Below the pieces are notes generated by a model, which did not search any database, was not told the origin of the DNA, and was given only the letters and a program-made list of their open reading frames with translations. 64,000 nucleotides of DNA from contig OZ234494.1 of the NCBI GenBank assembly GCA_965153455.1, positions 15,872,001 through 15,936,000 of the forward strand, in the 5' to 3' direction. The translations under genes were made by a program, and so were the position numbers. The DNA comes from Sphagnum compactum (lineage: Eukaryota; Bryophyta; Sphagnopsida; Sphagnales). Positions 39,501-49,100 of this stretch are shown piece by piece; within the stretch, counting starts at the first letter, position 1, and the number at the start of each line of letters is the position of its first letter.

Positions 39501-40346
39501 GTATTTAAGCGGGGATTTTTCTGCAAATTGCATTAATATGCTTCAATTGGCGATAGACAGGTTTCGTGTTGGCCAGATGCATCAGTTGTGCCTCATCTGT
39601 TCATGTGCTGCAATTTTCTGCAGCCAAGTCTTGCAGATTCCATGGCATGTGATCATTTTTTGCAACTTTGTCTTTAGCTTCTGCATCACTAAAGGCAGGA
39701 AAGAACTTAATGCTCTAATCTGAGTCCTGACGCTCATGTGAATTATGAAACTTTGAGGATGCTACAAGAAGTAAAGTGTGGACAAACCTTGGTGCACTGA
39801 AGAGAGGAACCTGAATGCAGATTAAACTTCAAATCTTGGTGCACAGAACAAACAACCTCACACATCAAACTTCAAATCTTGATGCGCCAACCAAAAGGTC
39901 CCTGGGTAACCATGGTGAAAACCAGTGTTGGATGCTTATCAGAAACCACCCCAACAGAGCCCCTCTGGATCTTTATCCAATTTCTGATACTCAGAGATGG
40001 TGAAACATGCTAACAACTAGAGAAACCTTGGGGGTGTAAGAATGTGAAAGAACTGGGTGTGCTTGAGACAGGCCAACCAACTTTGTAACATTGGGAGGAA
40101 AGTTTTCTCGCCTCACATTTAAATGACCACCCAAGACTGGTGAAAACATGAAAACCTCACAAAAAAAAGAGAAAAGATCATGTCACTGGGCCATGGCATT
40201 TTACTTGTATTCCGGTAGGATGTGTGTGTATATGGTGGTTTATTGGGCTTGCCTACCAAGGCAAGGATATTGTGTTTAGATTCATTATAGACTATAGAGT
40301 ATAGTAGCTTAAGGGATTTTGGCCCCTAGGTAGTAGGTCTATATTT

Positions 40347-40365
40347 TTTAGGGTTTAGGGTTTAG
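40347..40365 (+). repeat. Short interstitial telomere-type repeat
   Basis: Two and a half units of the plant telomere repeat TTTAGGG occur in a row (TTTAGGGTTTAGGGTTTAG). This is too short to be a telomere. Such telo-box motifs occur in plant leaders and at repair scars. Confidence 0.7.
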
Positions 40366-40471
40366 AGAGTTGTGGGAATTTGGTCAATTTTGGCATAGTT
40401 GGGAGAGAAGATTCTTAACCTCTGGCTAGTTGCGTCAGAAGCAAATTTGAGGAAGCAAAGTACAGTGCTTG

Positions 40472-40585
40472 ATTGGGAGTGCTACTACTGCCAGGAGTGC
40501 TTCAAGTGCAGTTACAGAGCGGAGCTTTATTGGGAGTGCTACTACTGCTAGGAGTGCTTCAAGTGCAGTTATGGAGCGGAGCGTG
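40472..40585 (+). repeat. Tandem duplication of a 57-bp unit
   Basis: ATTGGGAGTGCTACTACTGC begins at 40472 and again at 40529, and the two 57-base units differ at only a few positions. The length is a multiple of three, so the open frame at 40469-40714 shows a 19-residue repeat (IGSATTARSASSAV...). Nothing else supports that frame as a gene. Confidence 0.8.
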
Positions 40586-41939
40586 CGTGTTGCAGCCAAA
40601 GTTCAGCAAGAAGAAGTGTGCTCGAAGTTACAGCCCGTCCGCATCACCTGGACTCTGGACATCGAGAGACGACAACAACAAAAGAAGAAAAACAGAGTGG
40701 ATGGTTCTTCGTGATGAATCTTTGCGCTAGTGTTGCCGACAACTTCGGATTGCGGCAGACAATAATCAAAAGACCCAAAAAAAATGAAAAGAAACCAGCT
40801 GATGATGCAATTATCCAGCAAGCTGTGTGTGCAAAACAATACCACTAAACTATGCAGGAGGGGAGGTAGGAGCAACAACGATGGCAGCCTAAGTAGCAAC
40901 AGGAAGAAAAATAACGCATAAAAGATGCGCAAGCGAGAGGAGAGAGACAAAGGGCAGAACGGAGCATTTTGGAGGAAATTATAGGTCTGTTGTCCATGAC
41001 GTGACCTACTCTCGTATAAGTAATCTCAAATAGGAAGTAGGAAGCATAACGTAGGGAAGGGAACGATAAGAAAAAGGAGGAGAGAACTTGGGAATAATTA
41101 CTCTCCTTAATTTTGTAGTACCTTCAATGCCTTCGAGATATTGCCTAAAGGGTTTTCAGACCTTTCTACCACTATGGTTCCTCCTTTCCTTTGCATGCTC
41201 TCTAGTGGTATTGCCTACCACCTTCAACCATTGAAGAATCCTTTTTCTACTTTGTACCTTCTGCAACTAATTGTTTTCCTTTTGTGTTTTTACCTTCTGC
41301 CTATAGTAGTACCTTCCAGCCTATAGGGGGTAACTTGTTAGTCTACTTTTGTTTTAATTTTCACCACCAAGGATTGGCTACTACCCTTTTATGGCAACTA
41401 ATAGCTTGGTGTTCTAGAAGCTACCCATGGGCAAACCCATTGTTTTTTGTCCTAAAGAAAATACAAAGATACCAATTTTAGAAAGTGTCCTACTTACATA
41501 ACATGCCTTACTCTACCTTCCACATTTAGTACAATAACAATGTAACACAAAGGACTCAAGTTTTTCAACCATCTTCCATTAACATCACATATCAAATATG
41601 CACATCTTTCTCCATTCCTCCCATCACTTTCTAAAGAGAGTTTTCCATATTCGACACAAATTTCTCATGAATAATCCCCTGACCTTTCCCATTTCTTATA
41701 TCTCCCTTCCCCACATACCACACATAAGGCCCACATTGACCCCTAAAAAATAAAACCCTTATTGTAATCCCTTCCTAGAAATTTCCTAGATGATTGAGTG
41801 GATTACCCCCCACCATTCGCCAATTTGAGCTATTTAATCCCATTAGCCTCACCCCTTGGGTAAAGGCTGGTAAGTTTACCATTAATAACTAGTAGTTGTT
41901 AGGAGGCGTATGGAATTAATCAGTTTAGATATTTTTATT

Positions 41940-42435
41940 CATTAATAAGAATTGATTTCTACATGATTCATGAAGATTAAATCTTTGTTGCTAATGTGGT
42001 GGTTACTGATTCAACATGTGAAACGGTGACTATGAGTGTCATTAGTCGATGAGTAGGTTTCAATTGGGAAATTTAGCACCATTGCTAAGATCCATAATTA
42101 TAGAGGGTTTCATGAGGGGCACCATTTTATTTCAATGATGGCCATGAAGTGCATGACGCATCCATGTGTGATATGGATCGTTTCATCAAGGAGTGTGTTT
42201 GTTTTTTTCATGATAGACAATCGAAAGGTCATTTATCCTTGTCTTCTTGCATTCAAATTTTCAAGTAACGTGTTAGTAATGCTTTTCAGCGTGCTTTAGC
42301 CTCTACTATAGAAAGGAAGATTGTGTTGGCGAGAGATGCTTGTTCTAAACCTCCTATTACTATTAGATCTCACAATTTGCATGTAGGTGACGTTAGAGGG
42401 GCTGTGGATAACTTCCTACACGAGAGGGACTAGCT
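41940..42435 (+). pseudogene. Decayed retroelement-type protein fragment
   Basis: A patchwork of frames reads as worn protein. FVANVVVTDST (about 41974) is followed by TIAKIHNYRGFHEGHHF (about 42081). A one-base frame change then leads to DMDRFIKE, SKGHLSLSSC, NAFQRALASTIERK and DVRGAVDNFLHERD ending at about 42432. In-frame TAA and TGA codons sit where CAA and CGA would be expected. The pattern (VVVTD, a KI-x-Y block, then an LQRALA-like block) recalls the C-terminal region of reverse-transcriptase-type proteins of repeated elements. That assignment comes from memory of the family, not a search. It is non-functional. Confidence 0.45.
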
Positions 42436-42893
42436 CTCCCTTCTTTGGATTTTACGGGTTGCGTGTCTTTTGGCCCTTTCTTGGCCTTCCATTTTGTCTT
42501 CTGCGATTGTTCCGAATATCAAATTTTATTGGATTTTTGCCCTTTTTTATATGAAGATTTTTTAAAGATGATATTTTGGCTTGTGTTGAAACTTGAGATT
42601 AGTTAGAGAGTTATAATATCTTGAAAGATTTTGGTTGTTTTTAGAGGATTTTTTGAAAATTGATATAATTTTTGCATGGTGAAATATTTGAGTTTCCATA
42701 ATTCTTCTTTTGCATTAAGATATTTTTTAATGTAAATGGCAAGGCCACAGTGTGACAAACACCTTGTTACACTTGGCCACCAATTTGTGATTACCTAGAG
42801 GTTGGTTTTTAACTGGGGCAATGATTTTTGTCTTTTTTTCAAAAACCATTAGTCTGGCACATACATATGTATGCACTAGGGCTACATGAAAAC

Positions 42894-42939
42894 CAAAATA
42901 TTTAGTTTATTTGGTAAACTAAATAAACTAAATATTTTG
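42894..42939. repeat. Perfect 19-bp inverted repeat with 8-base loop
   Basis: CAAAATATTTAGTTTATTT is followed by GGTAAACT and then the exact reverse complement of the first arm. It is very AT-rich, with no T-tail that would suggest a terminator, and lies in intergenic DNA. It may be cruciform-prone or the remnant of a short foldback. Confidence 0.85.
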
Positions 42940-43137
42940 TTCATATTTAACATATACCCCCCCCCCCAAACTATTGTAGACCTGCCCCATCTGTGCACAC
43001 ATGTTTTGTAGCAATTTAAAACCTGAAGCCATTGAATTCTCAATCAAGCACACCTATTCAACAAGTGCAAGAAGATCACAAAAAGATTGGCCATGTAAAT
43101 CAAGGGGGATGACAATTAATGTACTTGTCTCAAAACA

Positions 43138-43515
43138 GGGAAAATATTAAACAGGCCAAAGGAAATGAATGCAGTCAGTACAAAAGTGCTGCAGAGATTT
43201 TTTTCCACTAGTCTGCCCATTTGCCCGGTTTATTTTCACCTTGCCATGTCTAGGCATGTTTGGAGTCCATGTTATGCACATTATGAACACACCAGGGGTA
43301 TAAAGGGGTATGTAACATATTACATGACATGTTATATGATGAGGTTACAAGTGCAAAACCACATGCATTATTATATGAGGTTACGAGTGCAAAACATGCC
43401 TGAGTGTCACGTGAGAAAATATGGATGGGGCAAATGGGCAGACTGGAGGAAACAATTGCAGCAGCACTTTTTGTACTGACCGCATTCATTTCCTTTGGCC
43501 TGTTTAATGTTTCCC
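43138..43515. mobile_element. Foldback/MITE-like element with inverted arms of about 125 bp
   Basis: The left arm (GGGAAAATATTAAACAGGCC, then AAAGGAAATGAATGCAGTCA, to the CTAGGCATGTTT block) is matched by the inverted right arm ending TTTCCC at 43515. Arms are about 90% alike and leave only about 130 bases between them. The centre has a smaller direct repeat (GAGGTTACAAGTGCAAAAC and GAGGTTACGAGTGCAAAAC). The two opposed frames that both begin MNAVSTK are a by-product of the inverted arms. No transposase is present. The target-site duplication is unclear. Confidence 0.8.
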
Positions 43516-43755
43516 AAAAAATGGCCTCACCATTTGGGACACAAACAGTTTGTTGTTGTTCAATGGGAGAATACTACCCAAAAGTCTCCAAATTTCCCAT
43601 GGCTGTTGTGGTGAAAACAAATTGCACAATTAATAAATGTACACAGTCTTCAATAGTAAAGGAACATAACCACTGCACATGAAGTCATCTAACATTTAAA
43701 GAGTCCTTAATAAATAGGGAGACTCTAGAAATTGGTGCCAGTCTCTAGGTGATTT

Positions 43756-43827
43756 GCCTTTATAGCTCAGTGGTAGAGCGTCAGTCTTGTAAACTGAAGG
43801 TCCAGAGTTCGATCCTCTGTGGAGGCA
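43756..43827 (+). tRNA. tRNA-Thr (anticodon TGT)
   Basis: A complete 72-base cloverleaf. The acceptor GCCTTTA pairs with TGGAGGC (two G-T pairs). The D-arm is GCTC/GAGC around AGTGGTA, the anticodon stem TCAGT/ACTGA around CTTGTAA (anticodon TGT), and the T-arm CAGAG/CTCTG around TTCGATC. Internal A and B boxes are intact and there is no intron. A T5 run three bases downstream would end Pol III transcription. It appears to be an intact nuclear gene decoding ACA (and ACG by wobble). Confidence 0.95.
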
Positions 43828-43829
43828 CC

Positions 43830-43834
43830 TTTTT
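43830..43834 (+). terminator. RNA polymerase III T-run terminator of tRNA-Thr
   Basis: Five consecutive T residues begin three bases after the last tRNA base, the usual Pol III stop signal. Confidence 0.8.
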
Positions 43835-43854
43835 ATTGTTATAATGTTGTTGCC

Positions 43855-43875
43855 AGCGAGCGAGCGAGCGAGCGA
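43855..43875. repeat. (GCGA)n microsatellite
   Basis: About five units of GCGA just downstream of the tRNA-Thr terminator. Confidence 0.85.
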
Positions 43876-44043
43876 ACATTTTGAGCACACCGATGGGCTT
43901 TTGTGGTTAGCCAGCAGAAATCGACAATTTTTTCTCTGGCTAAATTTAGGCAGTTACAGTTGGCTTTGTTCTTTGAAAATGGCTTATAATATGTGTTTTT
44001 TTGGTTTTTAAGTCGCCAAATTTCGACAATTTTTCGCGAAAAA

Positions 44044-44182
44044 CCCCAGATTTCTGTATTGGGTTCTTCTCACATGTAGCCAAAAATATGAAGGATGCTA
44101 AAACTTTTTAACTTTCATATCCTGCTTATAGCCAAATTTGGCTAAACTGTCTTATGGTTCATCGCCACTTCAGCAGCTACAT
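44044..44182 (+). repeat. Dispersed repeat, copy 2
   Basis: Partner of the copy at 13435-13569, in the same orientation, sharing CCAGATTTCTGTAT, TAGCCAAAAATATGA, TTATAGCCAAATTTGGCTAAA and ATCGCCACTTC-type blocks. A 115-codon frame starting at 44138 overlaps it and is probably not a gene. Confidence 0.55.
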
Positions 44183-46171
44183 GACAAAAATGGGAAAGAA
44201 AAATACAGCCGGATCGCTGTAAATCTTCCGCGTATTTTCTCGACTCTCAATTTGCATTCGGCGACTGGGAAACATATCATTTCCATTCCCTTTTGCTCGG
44301 ATTTCGAATGGAACGAAATCACACTTGTGGAACTGATTGCTTTCAAGAATCACTGGTTTCCTCTGGGAATGAACATGACAACCCAAGCTCTTGAACTCAA
44401 GACAAGACCTAATTCTAAATTGAAACTCCTCAGCAGCAATGTGTTTGTCTGCATAGATAGCCCAGGGCCAATTTTCATACGATGAGCTTCTTCAGAAGTC
44501 AAAGTATGTCAGTTTTGAAAATCCAACAATGAGCTTAAAGCTTCTGGACAGATTACTATTTGCCATTAACAGGTTGATGACACCCAGTTTTGTGTTTGGC
44601 GAGTACGAGTGAGCACTCATGAAATCCTCTTGATGGGTACCACTGATTGTTCTTGCACAAATGGAACTCCATGGCTGCAGCCAATGTTGGTTTCATTTGC
44701 CAAGGAAACTAAGATTGGTCCTGGCAAGTAAGGGCAATCTTGGGGCAATGCTGCAGAAGCACTGCTGCCAAAGTAGAGGTCTCAGAAAACTACTCTCATT
44801 GCTGACACCATTTCCACAACAAAATCTTTAGAGCTTGCATAGGTATGTACTATGTATCTAAACAACACTTTTCCAATATCTTTGCATTCTCTTCTGTTAC
44901 GCTCTTGAATCCAAAGGTGCGAGTTTGGCTTTCCAATGTTGAAAGAGTGAGTACAGTGGAAGATGATCCCCACTGTAGCGAGGAGGGAACAGCGTGCAGT
45001 CCGTCGGCCGCTATTTCTTCGGCCGATGGAATCGGAATCCAGCATCTTAGCTCACCACGCACGTGCTGAACGAGATCCCAAAATTTCAAAATCCGTTTTA
45101 CGCAGGCTTCCTCAGATTGGGCGTCCGCAGGTGGGTGATCTCTCGATTCCCATTGGGTATCCAGGTGCTAAGACCTGACAGGATCTGGTTTTGTCGATTC
45201 ATATTGGAAATCCAGGTGCTTACGACTAAAGGACCTGGTTTCGTTACTTTCCTTCGGGTATCCAGTATCCAGATGCTGATGAATGACGGGACCTGGTTTC
45301 GGCACCTGAAAGTAAAGGCGGGCTTCGCTTCTTCCCCGTTTTTCAAATTCTGTCCTGCTCGTGCTCGCTCTCTTTCCCCTTCTCCCTCGCAGTTCGCTTG
45401 ATCGTCGCCGAAGAATCGCACACGCTCTTTCCGCGGTTCTGTTCTTGCTCCGTGGACTACGGAATCGTCTTCTGCCGCGCTTTTTCTTCTCAAAGATATC
45501 TTATTTCTGTGAGGTAGCGCGATTTTCGATTTCCCGGCGACTATTGCTACCTAGTCCTCTGCAAGATCTGATGCATTTGACCTTTGTGTTGTTCCATCCA
45601 CTAGGAGTGCGTTTTATCACGGTGCATCAGCTCAGTGGCCATTGCTTTGGAAGGTCCTGATCCTTTTCTCTTGGTGTCATGGCTTTTTGAGCTGGGGTTT
45701 TAGGAGCGACGTGCTTCAGGAATTTACATTCCAAGGGATTTGGGGTAGGTTTGGGGCGGCGTCGCGAGGTGATCTTTCGTCGCCTGCCTCCCTCTATCAG
45801 TCGGGGCGATGCTTGCAAATGTCTAGGGTTTCAACAGGTAAGCTGACCTACTCTACCTTAATCCATGGACTAAAGAAGCACACAGAAGGCGTGCATGTCA
45901 ATAGGAACGAACGCACATACATGTTCTTCCTTCATAGCATAAAGCTCACAGCTTAAAAGTTCGAGATTCTGGCCTCATCGCAACTGGCTATGGGTTGAAG
46001 TCCACAAGGTTCCATCGGCCTGGATGATCTTCATGTATCAGGGATGGGACGGGTTGCTCACATGTGCAACCATTATGCTACTCTTCTCAGGTCAATTTTC
46101 ACATATCCCTGGAGCTGCAGTGGGAAGCAGGATGACTGCAACGCTCTAGGGTTGACTGGGAGAAGGAAGAG
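44183..46171 (+). other. Upstream region, leader exon and leader intron of the kinesin gene
   Basis: From about 44.9 kb the DNA becomes GC-richer. A probable non-coding leader exon ends at 45837 with a strong donor (TTCAACAG|GTAAGC) just after a telo-box-like CTAGGGTTT. The matching acceptor is CTCTTCTCAG at 46090. Short frames in the leader are not conserved-looking. An imperfect 51-bp tandem repeat at 45145-45305 is listed separately. Confidence 0.45.
45145..45305 (+). repeat. Three imperfect tandem units of about 51 bp upstream of the kinesin gene
   Basis: Units start near 45145, 45196 and 45247, each carrying a (G)GTATCCAG or AAATCCAG block, then GTGCT or ATGCT, then a GGA(T/C)CTGGTTT block. 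The third unit has a small extra TATCCAG insertion. The array lies in the promoter or 5' leader. Confidence 0.65.
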
Positions 46172-49100
46172 ATGGAGAAGATTTGTGTGGCAATAAGGGT
46201 TAAGCCTCCATCCATAAAGCAGGAATCAGTGACAAAGGGGCATGAATGGAAAGTGGTGGACAAAACCATAGCCCTTTGTAGTGCAGCAGGCACACTTGTC
46301 TCTGGCCATTCCTTCAGCTTTGGTAAGAACTCCCATTTGTGAGGCAGAAAACATATTTGTTCTCTGTAAAACATGACAAGGCTGAAAAATTGTCCAGTGG
46401 ATTTTAAGCAAGGCACATGCAATGACTTGTTGATATGTTATATTTTGTCAGATACAAGCTTGATTTCTTTCTGTGGGTTCTGGACAGATACCATTTTTGG
46501 AACCAGTGCAAAAAATGCTGATATTTATGAACAGCATGCCAAGGCTGTTGTCTTATCTGCAGTTGCTGGCTTCAATGGTAATCCTTTTGTTCCTTGCATA
46601 ACTCTTCAGTGCACATGGCTGTATACACATGTTCAGGGTACATTCAGGGTACACGACACCCCTCCCACTACTCTATATGTAGTCCTCTATATGCCTTAGG
46701 CTTAGACGCATTCTTGTACAGGAACAAGGTGGAATAAAGCTTACCCTCTAATGTTATTGCAGCTTGAGTAAGGATGCGATTTGCTTTTTCTATTAGCTAT
46801 ATCTCTAGAGTGTGAGACAACATCAGGGCTGAGTCTCTCTGTTGCTTCCAGAAATCCAATGGGAACTCAGGACACAGATGTTTGTATCATAATTTGCCAC
46901 AGATTTTATAGTTATCTACACCTCCCACAGGAGCTGATGAAGTCAGTAGGGAGTCATGGCAGCTCATAACTGCTGTTCATGATGAATGTAAAGGTCTAAC
47001 ACTTTGTTGGTAACACTCATATGGATATGACTACTCTCATTCTTGTCATGTTAGTTTTAGTTTTGCTCAAACTGATAAAACTGACCTTCAAAGTGTTTTT
47101 TTTGAGACTGCTTTGCACTCTCATAGATATAGCTGTACACATTTGTGTGGAACACAGAAGTGAAAACTCTCCTCTCAAGCTTGGTTCCACTATGACAGAA
47201 AAAACTGAAAGAAACAAATTCAGGCTTCAGAGTTGATCAAGGGGTGAAGCTTAGGATGGTTGAACGGATAATGTTTGTTGTGTCTGGTTCATTTGCAGAT
47301 AGAATAAAGGGTGTAAGTAAGGAAGGGTTAGATAATCTCTCACAGTGAACTCTGTTGTCCAGGCACAGTATTTGCATATGGGCAAACCAGCAGTGGAAAA
47401 ACATACACCATGCGAGGATCACAAGCTGAGCCAGGTGTCACTTGGTTGGCAGTTGATGATGTCTTCCGCAGTATCCAGGAGGTCAGTAATGCTCATGGTT
47501 TTACACCCTTCTTGCAAACACATAGCTCTATTGCTTAATGATTCTTGAGAATAGATCTACACTGATTGCAACAGGTAATGATGTAACATGCATGAATATG
47601 AGTTGCCTTATTTGTCCACAGATCATCTGACAACTTCACCTTCAATTCTGTCTTCAATTGATTGTAAAGGCAGACTTGCTTTGTTTACTATCCAGTGCAC
47701 ACATCTTGTGGCTATTGGGACATGGTTGCAAAGGATTTCACCATGAGTGAAATATAATATACATTGAATGCATATTATAGCCTCATGCTTTTCTTTTGTA
47801 TCAACATTATGTGTTGCAGATGTCAAACAGAGAGTTCTTGATTCGTGTTTCGTACATGGAGATTTATAATGAGGAGATCAAGGATCTTCTATCACCTGAT
47901 AATCGCAAGCTACAAATCCATGAAAGTTTGGAGGTAATTCAGAGTAGTTGCGCAGATATGGACCCATAATGTGAGGGTTTTTTGACATAATGGTAGTGTG
48001 AAGTGGACTGCAAACTGGTTGTCCTCCCCACTTGTGTTGATGTTCAGTTAACCACAAATTGGATTTTGCAGCGAGGAGTTTTTGTTGCGGGATTGAGGGA
48101 GGAAATTGTTGATAGTGTTGAGCAGGTTCTTGGACTTCTGGAATCTGGAGAAGGTATGCTGATCAATTGTGTCTCAGTATTTTCTGTAAGAATCATGTTT
48201 TCTTACTGCAGCACATAATCAGATAAAATTATGAACGCTTTTTATGTCTCACCCTGTGGGTGTATCATTGGGTATCAGTTTTGACATTGACTTTACTCTA
48301 TATTGGTGCAGCACAGCGGCATTTTGGAGAGACAAACATGAATATGTACAGTAGTCGATCTCATACTATATTTCGGATGGTAAGCAGCATCATGTTGAGA
48401 ACTTCAGCTGGATTCATGAGATACCACCTGAGATTGTAGAAGAAAGTTGTAGCAATTATAGATGTCTTTATGTTCATTTTGTGGATGTGCAGGTTATTGA
48501 GAGTCGGGATAAGAGCCAGGATGACCAAGATTCTGATCCTGATTCGTGTGCTTCAGATGCTGTGCGCGTGTCTGCATTGGTTAGATGCTGTTACCTTTGT
48601 TCAGATACGACCAATAATGTCTCAATTTTTCAGCAATGGTTTAACAAAATAGGGGATGGTCCAATTTCTGGTGATTGTCTTGTCATCTTTTGGGTAATGC
48701 AGGAACTTATACTAACAGCATTTCTGCTTTGGAAGCAGAATTTAGTGGATTTGGCTGGGTCTGAGAGGATTGCAAAAACAGGAGCAGGTGGTGTGCGACT
48801 GAAGGAAGGTGGCCACATCAACAAGAGCCTCATGACACTTGGAAATGTCATCAACAAGCTTTGTGATGGTGGTGGGAAGCAAGGGTAAGTTTTAGTAATC
48901 AATTCATTTTCAGCATTCAAGTCCCTGCAGTGTTAGCAGTAAATTGATGGATGCTTCTCAATGCATTTTATGATACACTGTCTGCAATCTGTCTGACCCT
49001 ACCACATTTTAGTTTATCTTGCTTCTCTCTCCTTGCAAGGGATGGCTGTGTGATCGTGTTCAAAGTAATCTTTCAGGGGCCATATCCCATACCGTGACAG

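Larger units (their letters stand above)
38879..41939. other. Intergenic region downstream of CASPL
   Basis: Apart from the dispersed repeat, telomere-like motif and 57-bp duplication listed separately, I see no gene. The first part (to about 39.1 kb) is probably CASPL 3' UTR. Short frames at 40.47-40.95 kb sit in GC-richer sequence but resemble nothing known. A cluster of ACCTTC-containing motifs lies near 41121-41325. Confidence 0.4.

Noticed and set aside
40347-40365. Telomere or chromosome end
   Set aside because: Only two and a half TTTAGGG units, with ordinary sequence on both sides.
43165-43489. Two opposed frames with the same MNAVSTK start, as if a gene pair
   Set aside because: They arise from the inverted arms of the foldback element, and neither has a domain.
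44138-44485. 115-codon plus-strand frame as a small gene
   Set aside because: It overlaps a dispersed repeat and shows no known domain, and no splice partners were found.
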